Positions 34,566-43,468 of a DNA stretch of 64,000 bases are shown here, piece after piece (position 1 is the stretch's first letter; each line of letters starts with the position of its first letter). The translations under genes and the position numbers were made by a program. The notes beneath the pieces are model-generated. The model saw nothing but the letters and a program-made list of their open reading frames with translations, was not told the origin of the DNA and did no database searches. The stretch comes from Marinobacter salexigens (GTDB taxonomy: Bacteria > Pseudomonadota > Gammaproteobacteria > Pseudomonadales > Oleiphilaceae): the NCBI RefSeq assembly GCF_002806945.1, contig NZ_NIHC01000003.1, forward strand, positions 496,001 through 560,000. Direction: 5' to 3'.

Positions 34566-35677
34566 GAATCACTACTCCCGCTTGCTTCGTTGCTTCCGCT
34601 GCCCTGATTAAGCCGACCTGCAAGCCGCTCTTTGAGCAGACCCAGGGATTTACTGATGTCGGGGAGATCCGGTGCTACGTTATGCGCTTGCAGCTCAGCA
34701 AGGGTCTTGTTCAGGGCACTTACCCGAGGGTTGCTGCCATCGTACCAGTCGTCCACCGCCGCTTGCGCTTTGGCAAGAGCGCGTTCGTACAGTGGCTGGT
34801 TACCCCTCAGCACAGCCATCTCGGCTTCTTCAAGCATCAATTGCAGATTCAATCGTGCGTAAGCGCTTTGATCCGGCGACAGCAGCGGCTTGACTGATTC
34901 ATCCAGGCGCCGAACCACAACCACTTGCATTAATGTAGATTTGAACTTTTTCCAGGTTTTGGCCAGTAAGCTGGGCTCGCCGCCCTCCTCTGGGCCTTCC
35001 TCATTCGGTGTGGAGCCTATAAACCCCGGGGCCTGTTCGCTGATAAGTGCCTGATCGGTTAGCTGGTGCACACTGTCAATGACGGCTTCAAGGGTGAGAT
35101 AAAGCCCTGTTCTGTCGACACCGGTAATGCCTTTAAGTGCCAGAATTTCGCGAGCCAGTTGTTGACGCACTGGGTAAACACCAATGTCGTCCGACTCGGT
35201 AAGCACTTCATCAGTTGCTTCAAGCGCAGACAGGGCGCCGCGAATGTCTTTTTCAATCAGTAAGCGTTGGTTGGCAATGCGCAGCAGGTACTCGGCTTCT
35301 GCAAGTAGCCAGTCAGTGCGGGTGCGGTTTCCGGCTTCCAGTAATTCCCGGGCAGTGTGATCAATCTGTCGCTGTTGGGTCGCGATCAATTCACGTTGGG
35401 CTGAAAGCTTGTCTTCCAGTGCCTGCAAGCGCTGGCTTTGCTGGCTGCCCCTGTCGCCATAAAGGCTCTCAAGTTGCGCAGTATCCTGCTCCAGGCTGTT
35501 GAGAGTGCGTAGAGTGGCCTGGTTATCGTTCCACTGCTGCCAGTTCCATAGCGCCAGTACAATGACACAGATGAGTGCGATAATGGAGATGATCCAGACT
35601 GGCCAGATCCTCTGGCGGGCAGGCTGTTCTTTGGCAATCGGTGCGGGTAGTTTTTTTGTTGTCTCTGTCACGGGCAT
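34562..35677 (-). CDS. hemX: HemX, uroporphyrinogen-III C-methyltransferase-like protein
   Basis: 371 aa with one transmembrane helix (about 25-45, WPVWIISIIALICVIVLALW), a coiled coil (about 50-125, Gln-rich) and a helical C-terminal domain (LLAEAEYLLRIANQRLLIEK is a good family marker). Despite the family name there is no SAM-binding methyltransferase domain. It follows hemD by 2 bp and overlaps hemY. The precise role in tetrapyrrole metabolism is not established. Confidence 0.92.
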   Translation of the reverse strand: MPVTETTKKLPAPIAKEQPARQRIWPVWIISIIALICVIVLALWNWQQWNDNQATLRTLNSLEQDTAQLESLYGDRGSQQSQRLQALEDKLSAQRELIATQQRQIDHTARELLEAGNRTRTDWLLAEAEYLLRIANQRLLIEKDIRGALSALEATDEVLTESDDIGVYPVRQQLAREILALKGITGVDRTGLYLTLEAVIDSVHQLTDQALISEQAPGFIGSTPNEEGPEEGGEPSLLAKTWKKFKSTLMQVVVVRRLDESVKPLLSPDQSAYARLNLQLMLEEAEMAVLRGNQPLYERALAKAQAAVDDWYDGSNPRVSALNKTLAELQAHNVAPDLPDISKSLGLLKERLAGRLNQGSGSNEASGSSDS

Positions 35678-35679
35678 CC

Positions 35680-36492
35680 TTACTTGGCTGTTCCGGAGCC
35701 ACCGTCTCGGCCGGCCAGTTGCTCTGCGACGGCGGCCACGATGTCATTATCGGCAAGGCTTCCTGGTATAAACGGAGCCTTGAATCCCGCTATGTGAGCC
35801 TGATCGGCGATCCGCCTTGCGGGCACAATTACGGGGCTGTCGTATAGATTATGGCTGCAATTGGCACATAGTGCGATTAGATTGTTAAGGGTTTCGCCAG
35901 AGAGTGCAATAACCGCGTCTGGTTCAAAATCCACGAGCGCAGCATTGATCTGGGCCGGAGTGTAGTCCGGGCAGAATCTGCGATACAGCGGCATCACAGT
36001 TACTCGGGCACCGCGCCCTTCCAGTGTTCGGCGGGTCAACTCCCGCCCCTCTTCACCCCGGGCAACCAGTACGCGTTCACCATCGATATTCGCCAATGAG
36101 GGTAGCTTCAGCAGGGCTTCGCTGGTCCAACCCTCGTCAGGTTTGTTCGGAGTTACCCCGTATTCTGCAAGAGCTTTGGCGGTCCCGGCGCCTACGCCAT
36201 ACCAATTCAAACCAACCGGCAATTGCGGCCACCATGAGTCGAGCTGATCCAGCAGCAGGCGCGCCGCATAGGGGCTGACGGCTATGATGTGGCGATATTC
36301 GTCGAGGTTCTGGAGAATTGTACGGCGTTCCGCAGTCTCTGGAAGAGGTTCTCTTTCTACCAGAGGGAACACGTAGGTTTCGGCACCGGCAGCCTGAAAC
36401 TGCCGGGCCAGTCGGGAAGCTTCCGGTGCCGGCCGGCATATGAGAACGCGCCGGCCGGTCAGGTTACCTGACTCAGTTTGGAGTGTGGCCAT
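35680..36492 (-). CDS. hemD: Uroporphyrinogen-III synthase
   Basis: 270 aa from ATG 36492, which overlaps the end of hemC by 20 bp; the frame continues to 36549 but that extension lies inside hemC and is not HemD-like. Segments [32 protein letters not shown] and [18 protein letters not shown] are typical of this weakly conserved family. It closes the hydroxymethylbilane ring with inversion of ring D. The C-terminal tail ([10 protein letters not shown]) is probably disordered. Confidence 0.9.
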   Translation of the reverse strand: MATLQTESGNLTGRRVLICRPAPEASRLARQFQAAGAETYVFPLVEREPLPETAERRTILQNLDEYRHIIAVSPYAARLLLDQLDSWWPQLPVGLNWYGVGAGTAKALAEYGVTPNKPDEGWTSEALLKLPSLANIDGERVLVARGEEGRELTRRTLEGRGARVTVMPLYRRFCPDYTPAQINAALVDFEPDAVIALSGETLNNLIALCANCSHNLYDSPVIVPARRIADQAHIAGFKAPFIPGSLADNDIVAAVAEQLAGRDGGSGTAK

Positions 36493-37414
36493 AAACTTCA
36501 GCCAGAATCTTGTCTGCACCCTGCGCCAGAAGGTTTTCTGCCAGTTCACGGCCCAGGCGCTCGCCTTCAGCGCGAGGTGCGCGACCTTCTACGCGGAGGA
36601 TTTTGCTTCCGTCTACGGCGCCAACCAGCGCACGTAGCCACAAGGTGTCGTCGTCTTCCAGCAGCGCGTAGGCTGCGATAGGCACCTGGCAACCACCCTC
36701 AAGGCGACGGTTAAGTGCTCTTTCGGCTTTTACCCGATCTGCCGTATCCGCGTGGTTCAAGGGCTCAAGCATCTTGCGCAACTCGTCATCATTGAGGCGG
36801 CACTCGATGCCAAGAGCGCCCTGGCCAACAGCTGGCAGGGATAGGGTATCTGGCATGGAGTAGCGAATACGGTCATCAAACCCAAGGCGCTTGAGGCCAG
36901 AGCTGGCAAGAATGATGGCGTCGTAGTCACCAGCGTCAAGTTTTGCCAGGCGAGTGTTTACGTTACCCCGAAGTACCCGAATCTCCAGATCTGGTCGGTA
37001 GGCACGCAGCTGGGATTCCCGGCGCAGGCTTGCCGTACCTACTATGGCGCCTTGTGGCAGAGCGTCTACATTGGCGTACTGGTTGCTGACAAAGGCATCT
37101 GTCGGGTCGTGCCGTTCACAGATGGCAACCAATCCCAAGCCTTCGGGAAACGCCATTGGCACATCTTTCATAGAGTGCACAGCAAGATCTGCCCGGCCAT
37201 CAAGCATGGCTTCTTCGAGCTCTTTTACAAAGAGGCCTTTGCCGCCAATTTTTGCCAGGGGCACATCGAGGATTTTGTCGCCCTGGGTTTTGATCTTGAT
37301 CAGCTCCACAGTAACGTTGTCGTGGAGCCGCTCTAACTCGGACTTGATAAATTCTGCCTGCCAGAGCGCCAGAGCACTACTGCGGGTTGCAACACGAAGA
37401 GTTCGTTTAGACAT
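36473..37414 (-). CDS. hemC: Porphobilinogen deaminase (hydroxymethylbilane synthase)
   Basis: 313 aa from ATG 37414, the same length as E. coli HemC; a GTG three codons upstream (37423) is the alternative. It begins [20 protein letters not shown] and contains [20 protein letters not shown] and the dipyrromethane-cofactor Cys in [16 protein letters not shown]. It condenses four porphobilinogens. First gene of the hem operon and located directly downstream of algR, an arrangement shared with Pseudomonas. Confidence 0.96.
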   Translation of the reverse strand: MSKRTLRVATRSSALALWQAEFIKSELERLHDNVTVELIKIKTQGDKILDVPLAKIGGKGLFVKELEEAMLDGRADLAVHSMKDVPMAFPEGLGLVAICERHDPTDAFVSNQYANVDALPQGAIVGTASLRRESQLRAYRPDLEIRVLRGNVNTRLAKLDAGDYDAIILASSGLKRLGFDDRIRYSMPDTLSLPAVGQGALGIECRLNDDELRKMLEPLNHADTADRVKAERALNRRLEGGCQVPIAAYALLEDDDTLWLRALVGAVDGSKILRVEGRAPRAEGERLGRELAENLLAQGADKILAEVYGHTPN

Positions 37415-37530
37415 GATGCTCACTGCCGGTTCTGAAAATGTTCGTCAAGGTTACCCTGTGACGCCGTAAAAGTCCCGTGGGAGGCTGCCTCACACCCTGC
37501 TGTGTGGTGCAACAAAAAAACAAGTGTGGG

Positions 37531-38289
37531 CTAGCCTGGCTGCTGCCCGTTTAGCCACTCGCGCACGATGGTTGTATGGCGTCGACTGACCTGAAGCTCG
37601 CCCAGATCATCTTTGAGCAATAGCATGTTATGTCCATCGGGTGTGCGGTTTAATGCTTGAATAAATCGCACGCCAACCAGTGTATTTCGGTGAATCCGGA
37701 GCAACTGGTTCGGATAGGCACTTTCCAGTTCTTTTAGCGTGTAGTCAGAAACTGTTTCGCCACGGGTGTGGTGAATGGTCACGTATTTCTGGTCCGCCTG
37801 ACAATAGCGGATCCCGGCTATATCAATTAACTCGGTTCCTCGGTGAGTTCGAACCGAGAGATGCTCATCTGCTGCTGCATCTTGTTTAGCAAGGCCGTCA
37901 GAAAGCGTTCGCAGCTGTACCCGGTTAACCCGCCCGGCACGCTCCAGTGCTTCTGCCAGCGCAGCCTTGCGCACGGGCTTGAGCAGGTAGGCTGCTGCCT
38001 GAACCCCAAATGCCTGGATCGCGTAATTATCATAGGCTGTGCAGAAGATGATAGCCGGGGGGTTGCTGAGCTGGCTCAGTTGGGCGGCCGCCTCCATGCC
38101 GTCGAGACCAGGCATGCGTATATCCAGCAGCAGAATGTCCGGGTTCAGTTCGGCGACTTTTGCGAGAGTGGACTGGCCGTCATCGGCCTCACCACAGACC
38201 TGGTACTCCGGCAGGTCCTCGACCAGGCGGCGGAGGCGTTGCCGAGCCAGTGGTTCATCGTCAGCAATTAGAATCTTTTGCATATTCAT
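37531..38289 (-). CDS. algR: LytTR response regulator AlgR
   Basis: 252 aa. Receiver domain about 3-120 with KILIADDEPLARQRLRRLVE and phosphoacceptor Asp in DILLLDIRMPGLDG; LytTR DNA-binding domain about 145-245 with IAGIRYCQADQKYVTIHH and LLRIHRNTLVGVRFI. In Pseudomonas AlgR controls alginate, twitching and virulence genes. Start overlaps the end of algZ by 4 bp. Targets in this organism are not visible in the window, but hemC and the degenerate GGDEF/EAL gene are close. Confidence 0.93.
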   Translation of the reverse strand: MNMQKILIADDEPLARQRLRRLVEDLPEYQVCGEADDGQSTLAKVAELNPDILLLDIRMPGLDGMEAAAQLSQLSNPPAIIFCTAYDNYAIQAFGVQAAAYLLKPVRKAALAEALERAGRVNRVQLRTLSDGLAKQDAAADEHLSVRTHRGTELIDIAGIRYCQADQKYVTIHHTRGETVSDYTLKELESAYPNQLLRIHRNTLVGVRFIQALNRTPDGHNMLLLKDDLGELQVSRRHTTIVREWLNGQQPG

Positions 38290-39335
38290 GAGTATTGAGT
38301 CGTTTTTGGCAGCCTTAAGGTTACGGTATAAACGTCTCCTTGATGGCTGTGTTTAAGTACCGCCGCCTCCCCGAATAGCGCTTGCAGCCTTGCCTGAGTA
38401 TTACTCAACGCCATGCGATTACCGCTGTGCTGGCTGTTTTTGCTATCTGGTTTGGGGTTTTGAACCAACAAATACACATAATCGCCCCGCGCTTCGGCCT
38501 CTACACGCACCATGCCGCCCTCAGGGCGAGGCTGAATGCCGTGATAAACCGCATTTTCAACCAGGGGTTGAAGGGTCAGAGGTGGAATTGCCTGACGATC
38601 CAGCCCTTCGGCAATGTGCCACTCCAGTTTAAGGCGCGAGCCCAGGCGCAGGGATTCAATAGCCAGGTAGCGTTTGCAGAGATCCAGTTCTTTGGCCAGC
38701 GGGATCAGTTGGTCGCCTGTGCGTAAACTGGCGCGAAAGAGTTCCGATAAATCCAGAACTGCTTCTTCCGCTTGTTCGGGGTCGGATGCAATCAAACTGG
38801 CAATGGTGTTCATGCTGTTAAAAAGGAAGTGCGGCTGTATGCGTGCCTGCAATGCAGCCAGATGCGCTTGCATTTCAGCCTCCCTCTGCTGTTGTCCTTG
38901 ATGCTGAAGGAAGAAGTAGCGCAAAACCATGAGGGTGATCAGCAGTGCCAGTAGCATTTTTTTCGCAATAGCCTGCCAATCTATAATGCCAGGCTGGGGG
39001 TGCAGAACACTGTCGGCAAACAGACTGAAAGCGAGTACGTCCAGTAATACTATGGTGGCAATGGCAAGGGTGGCTCGGGGAACTGACATGCGAGCCAGGC
39101 GGGTTCTGAGAAGGCAAATCAGCGCGGCGCTGGTGAGAGTGGTCCACTGAACAAACAGAGACAAAAGCGCGAAGTAATTCCAGTCAATCCAGCCGTCGCT
39201 GGCCTGAACAATGGCCAGTACCAGTACCAGTAACTCGCTGGTGACCAGCAGCATGAATACAGAGCGCACCCTGCAGAGATCCGGCACGAAAAAATTCTGT
39301 ATCAAGACGGCTTTATCCCTGCTCAGGGGAGTCAC
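38286..39335 (-). CDS. algZ: LytS-type sensor histidine kinase AlgZ/FimS
   Basis: 349 aa. Four to five N-terminal membrane helices (about 25-140), then a His_kinase domain with QPHFLFNSMNTIASLI (His about 174) and an N-box PLTLQPLVENAVYHGIQ. The start is GTG 39335, which preserves the NFFVPDLCRVRSVFML stretch resembling the Pseudomonas protein. The C-terminal ATP-lid (SKNSQHSGNRMALSNTQARL) is of the reduced LytS type. It pairs with AlgR; the two genes overlap. Confidence 0.92.
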   Translation of the reverse strand: MTPLSRDKAVLIQNFFVPDLCRVRSVFMLLVTSELLVLVLAIVQASDGWIDWNYFALLSLFVQWTTLTSAALICLLRTRLARMSVPRATLAIATIVLLDVLAFSLFADSVLHPQPGIIDWQAIAKKMLLALLITLMVLRYFFLQHQGQQQREAEMQAHLAALQARIQPHFLFNSMNTIASLIASDPEQAEEAVLDLSELFRASLRTGDQLIPLAKELDLCKRYLAIESLRLGSRLKLEWHIAEGLDRQAIPPLTLQPLVENAVYHGIQPRPEGGMVRVEAEARGDYVYLLVQNPKPDSKNSQHSGNRMALSNTQARLQALFGEAAVLKHSHQGDVYTVTLRLPKTTQYS

Positions 39336-39427
39336 TTTTCTACGGGTCAGAATGTTATACTCCCACCATATTCAATGTATCCAGTTCCCGCGAGATAATG
39401 CCGGGCTGCCAGCAGGAAATATAGACT

Positions 39428-40837
39428 ATGACGGATCAGAAAAAATCTGACCAAGCCAATACCTCCGAAAAACCCTGGGGCGGACGCTTCAGCGAGCCCA
39501 CTGATGCGTTTGTAGAGCGTTTTACTGCCTCTGTCGGGTTTGATCAGCGTTTGTATCATCACGATATTACAGGCTCTATTGCCCACGCGACCATGCTTGC
39601 TGCTGTGGGCGTGCTCACTGAAGAAGAGCGCGATAGCATTATTGATGGTCTGAAAGGCGTTAAAGAAGACATCGAAGCAGGGCGTTTCGAATGGTCCGTC
39701 AGCCTCGAAGATGTTCACATGAACATCGAGGCTCAGCTAACCAAGCGTATTGGTATTACCGGCAAAAAGCTTCACACAGGGCGTAGCCGTAATGATCAGG
39801 TGGCAACGGACATCCGTTTGTACCTGCGCGACGAAATTGATGTGATTGCGGAAGAACTGCGTCGCCTGCAAGCTGGCCTGCTGGATCTGGCCGAGCGCGA
39901 AGCTGACACCATCATGCCCGGTTTTACCCATCTTCAAACGGCGCAACCAGTCACCTTTGGACATCACCTTCTGGCTTGGTATGAAATGCTGGCGCGCGAT
40001 GGTGAGCGTTTGCAGGACTGCCGTAAGCGGGTGAACATCATGCCTTTGGGCGCTGCTGCCTTGGCGGGCACCACTTATCCCATAGATAGAGAGATGACTG
40101 CCAAGCTGCTGGGCTTCGAGCGCCCAACTGAAAACTCCCTGGACTCCGTGAGCGACCGCGATTTTGCTATTGAGTTCTGCAGCTTTGCGGCTCTGTTGAT
40201 GACCCACATGTCCCGCTTTAGTGAAGAGTTGGTGCTCTGGGCTTCTGCGCAGTTTGATTTCATTGATCTGCCGGATCGCTTCTGTACCGGTTCCTCAATA
40301 ATGCCCCAGAAGAAGAACCCGGATGTACCGGAGCTTGTGCGTGGTAAAACCGGCCGTGTGAATGGCCACCTGATCAGCCTGCTTACCCTGATGAAGAGCC
40401 AGCCACTGGCTTACAACAAAGATAACCAGGAAGACAAAGAGCCTTTGTTCGATACCGTGGATACGGTTAAGGGTTGCCTCAAGGCCTACGCCGATATGGT
40501 TCCCGCTATTCGTGCCAAGGCCGAGAATATGCGCGTGGCAGCCAAGCGTGGCTTCTCTACAGCAACAGATTTGGCGGATTATCTGGTTAAAAAAGGTATG
40601 CCCTTCCGGGATGCCCACGAAGTTGTCGGCAAAGCCGTGGCCTTTGGTGTTGCTGAAGAGCGGGATCTCTCAGATATGACTCTGGAAGAGTTGCAGAGCT
40701 TCTCTGACACCATTGGTGAAGATGTGTTTGATGTGTTGACCCTGGAAGGCTCGGTTCAGGCCCGTGACCACCTTGGTGGCACGGCGCCGGCTCAAGTGCG
40801 AGCGGCGGTTGCACGAGCACGCAAGCTGCTGGGTTGA
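39428..40837 (+). CDS. argH: Argininosuccinate lyase
   Basis: 469 aa with the fumarase-superfamily signature [16 protein letters not shown] (about 289-304) and [20 protein letters not shown]. It cleaves argininosuccinate to arginine and fumarate. Divergent from algZ across 92 bp that contain a TATACT -10-like box (39356-39361); the algZ-argH arrangement is the same in Pseudomonas. Confidence 0.97.
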   Translation: MTDQKKSDQANTSEKPWGGRFSEPTDAFVERFTASVGFDQRLYHHDITGSIAHATMLAAVGVLTEEERDSIIDGLKGVKEDIEAGRFEWSVSLEDVHMNIEAQLTKRIGITGKKLHTGRSRNDQVATDIRLYLRDEIDVIAEELRRLQAGLLDLAEREADTIMPGFTHLQTAQPVTFGHHLLAWYEMLARDGERLQDCRKRVNIMPLGAAALAGTTYPIDREMTAKLLGFERPTENSLDSVSDRDFAIEFCSFAALLMTHMSRFSEELVLWASAQFDFIDLPDRFCTGSSIMPQKKNPDVPELVRGKTGRVNGHLISLLTLMKSQPLAYNKDNQEDKEPLFDTVDTVKGCLKAYADMVPAIRAKAENMRVAAKRGFSTATDLADYLVKKGMPFRDAHEVVGKAVAFGVAEERDLSDMTLEELQSFSDTIGEDVFDVLTLEGSVQARDHLGGTAPAQVRAAVARARKLLG

Positions 40838-40840
40838 TCC

Positions 40841-40887
40841 GTTAAGGTTGCGCCCCTGTGCTTTTAAGCGAAGGGGCGCAGCTTAAC
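40841..40887. terminator. Inverted repeat between convergent argH and GGDEF/EAL gene
   Basis: GTTAAGGTTGCGCCCC (40841-40856) pairs with GGGGCGCAGCTTAAC (40873-40887) except for one bulge and one mismatch. The right arm includes the TAA of the minus-strand gene. No clear T-run, so termination is inferred from position and stem strength. Confidence 0.55.
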
Positions 40888-43426
40888 CACCAATCCGCCC
40901 GGTGGGCAGATCGACAGCCGCCGGAGCCAGCTTTTCCAGAGGTGCAGGCGGGCCTAGCCTGAACCCCTGACCAAAGTGAATGCCCAAAGTTCTGACCTTC
41001 CGGAGAATGTCATCATTCTCGATAAAGGTGGCCACTGTAATTTTCCCTGCCTTTTCCGCTATCCTCAGCAATGCTTCAACCATGATCTGTTGAACCGGAT
41101 CATCTCCCAGCTTGAGCATCAGGCTGCGGTCCAGTTTGATCACATCCACTGGCAGCTTTGCCGCTAGCCGGTAGCTCTCCACAGAGGCGCCTGCACCATC
41201 CAGTGCGACGCGGCAGCCGATCTGGTGGAGTGCCTCGCATAAAACAGCTACTTCATCCGGATACTGGGTTGCATGAGCTTCGCGAATCTCAAGATAGAAG
41301 CACTCCGCTGCGTAATTCGAGACCCTGATGACAGATTCCAGGAAGTCGGGGAAGGTGTCGTCGAGCACGCTGGCCAGGGACAGATTGAAGCCGCAGTATT
41401 TTAGCCTTGGCTCCAGTAGCAGTTGGTTGCCAAGCCATGAGAGGGTTTGCATGATTACTTGTCTGTCCAACCGTTTGGCCAGATCAAACCGCTCTACTAC
41501 CGGCAGAAACTGATCCGGGAGTAGTTCTTGTTCGTGCACGCCACACCCCGGGATTCTGGCGAGGATTTCAATGTGATCGCCCCAGGTAACACTGGCTACG
41601 GGGCGCAGTGGCTGAAACTCCAGGATGAGTGCCTGTTTATCCAGGGCTTTGCGTATCTGGTCCAGGTGCTCATTATTGTCGCTGAGATCTGATTCGGGGC
41701 GAGAGGCATGGGCGGCATGAACTCGGTTGCGTCCGGATGTTTTGGCGCCGTGGCAAAGATCTGCGGCCTGGGTCAGCAGGTCTTCAGAGTTTGGGGGCGT
41801 GGCTTTGCCCATGATCAGCAAGCCACCACTGGCAGTGGTTTGCAGCTGGTGGCCCTGCCACTCGAAAACGAAATTCTGGATGAGCTTCAGTATGCTGTCT
41901 GCGAGCTTGCGTGCGGTTGCCTCTGTGCAGTTTTCAATGAGCAAGGCAAAGGTATCGCCGGAAAGTCGCGATACCGTATCCTGTGTCCTGCTGCGCACGT
42001 CGAGAATGCTGGCCAGCTCTCTGAGATAGCGGTCGCAGGCGCCGGCCCCGGCAGTGCTGTTGAAGCGCTCGAAGTCATCCAGATTCAGATATAGAAGGCT
42101 GCTGCCGATTGATTCGCCGTCTGAATGTTCCATGCGTCGCTGAAGGCGAGCAATAAACTCCCTTCGGTTTATCAGCCCGGTAACCGGGTCGTGCCTGTAT
42201 CGGTACTCGCTGTCACCGGTGCTGCTGGCGCGGTGGCTTATGTCGGTGGCCACAACAACTGCGCCAGTGGTCAGGCCCTGGACGGCATTCTGCTTGCCAG
42301 GTTGGTCGCTTGTCAGTCGCTGGTAATGGAACTCATAGACAGGCCACTCGCCGCTTTGTTGGGTGATGGGCATGTCTACAACAAAGCTGTCCTGTTCGAA
42401 GGCTCGCTGCCAGAGCTGTTCCGCCAAGTGTCGCTCATTCGGATGCTTTTCGAGGAGCTGGCTCAGGTTGTCGCCTACCTTGGGTGATGCACCATAGATG
42501 CTGGTGAATAATCTGGCATAGGGTGCGTTAAAGTGCAGGAGGTTCAGGTCTCTGTCCACAGCAGCTACCAGCCCGGGGCATGCCGCCGAGGTAGCATTGA
42601 GAATGTCTTTAACCCTTTCAAGGGCACAATCACGCTGCATTTCGCCAGAGCGATCCACCAGGGTCCCGCCGAGTTTTTGCACCCTGCCGCCGGTTTTAAG
42701 GGGGCGGCCATTCAGGATTGCGCGAATGCTTTTTTCTTTTGCGGTAACCAGATCAAGCTCTATCGAAAAGGGCTCGCCTGTGCGTGCACATCTGCGAAAA
42801 AGAGCCCGAATACGATCCGGGTTATTCTGGCAATAAAATAGTGCTTGCTCGGGAGTGATGTTTGCGCCGGGCTTTAGTTCAAGTAGCCTGTATATGCCCT
42901 CTGACCAGGTAATCTGGTTGCTCGAGACCTCCAGCTCCCATATTCCGAAGCCCACGGTGCTTTCAGCACAGCGCAGTAGGCGTGGATCTATAGCGGAGCT
43001 TTCCTGCTGAGTAATGCGGGCGCTCGCGGCTTCGTCTGCATCCCGCATACTGATACGTAACGAAAGGCTCGCGGTGTAGAAATAACCTTCTTTGTGGCGG
43101 AGTGTGACAAGTACAGTCTGGCCGCTTTCAATGCGATGTCGGTTGGCAGGAGCAAAAGGGTCGTCTTCTCTGGAGGCCAAAACCCGGTGTACCATGGTGC
43201 CTTCCAGTTCGATGGCATCATAGCCAAGTACAGCTTCCGCGTGATTGTCGGCAAATAGTACCTTGCCTTCGTTATCAATACGCACCAAAGTTTGGCGACC
43301 GGTGCCGCTGGAAGTGTCAGCACGATAGTGTTGTATCACAAACTCTTTCACTGAGCAGGGCCTCGGGTTTTCTTGAGCGTGTTCTGCTTTTATTATCTGA
43401 TTCTTATGCCACGATGAGTTCATCAT
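40883..43426 (-). CDS. PAS-GGDEF-EAL protein with degenerate catalytic motifs (FimX-like)
   Basis: 847 aa from ATG 43426 (ATG 43423 equally possible; the frame continues to 43588 inside cyaA). PAS-like regions about 35-110 and 150-300, a GGDEF domain around 430-560 whose signature reads RLSGDTFALL, and an EAL domain about 595-840 with EIL for EAL, NLS and LEIRE retained, but ALDGAGAS where the catalytic DDFG is expected. IKLDRS and FGQGFRLG remain. Both enzymatic activities are probably lost, so it should act as a c-di-GMP receptor like FimX. It lies near algR/algZ and divergent from cyaA. Confidence 0.82.
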   Translation of the reverse strand: MMNSSWHKNQIIKAEHAQENPRPCSVKEFVIQHYRADTSSGTGRQTLVRIDNEGKVLFADNHAEAVLGYDAIELEGTMVHRVLASREDDPFAPANRHRIESGQTVLVTLRHKEGYFYTASLSLRISMRDADEAASARITQQESSAIDPRLLRCAESTVGFGIWELEVSSNQITWSEGIYRLLELKPGANITPEQALFYCQNNPDRIRALFRRCARTGEPFSIELDLVTAKEKSIRAILNGRPLKTGGRVQKLGGTLVDRSGEMQRDCALERVKDILNATSAACPGLVAAVDRDLNLLHFNAPYARLFTSIYGASPKVGDNLSQLLEKHPNERHLAEQLWQRAFEQDSFVVDMPITQQSGEWPVYEFHYQRLTSDQPGKQNAVQGLTTGAVVVATDISHRASSTGDSEYRYRHDPVTGLINRREFIARLQRRMEHSDGESIGSSLLYLNLDDFERFNSTAGAGACDRYLRELASILDVRSRTQDTVSRLSGDTFALLIENCTEATARKLADSILKLIQNFVFEWQGHQLQTTASGGLLIMGKATPPNSEDLLTQAADLCHGAKTSGRNRVHAAHASRPESDLSDNNEHLDQIRKALDKQALILEFQPLRPVASVTWGDHIEILARIPGCGVHEQELLPDQFLPVVERFDLAKRLDRQVIMQTLSWLGNQLLLEPRLKYCGFNLSLASVLDDTFPDFLESVIRVSNYAAECFYLEIREAHATQYPDEVAVLCEALHQIGCRVALDGAGASVESYRLAAKLPVDVIKLDRSLMLKLGDDPVQQIMVEALLRIAEKAGKITVATFIENDDILRKVRTLGIHFGQGFRLGPPAPLEKLAPAAVDLPTGRIGG

Positions 43427-43468
43427 ACTGATAATTAAACTGGAAAGAACCTCTCTCCCGGAGCTGCC

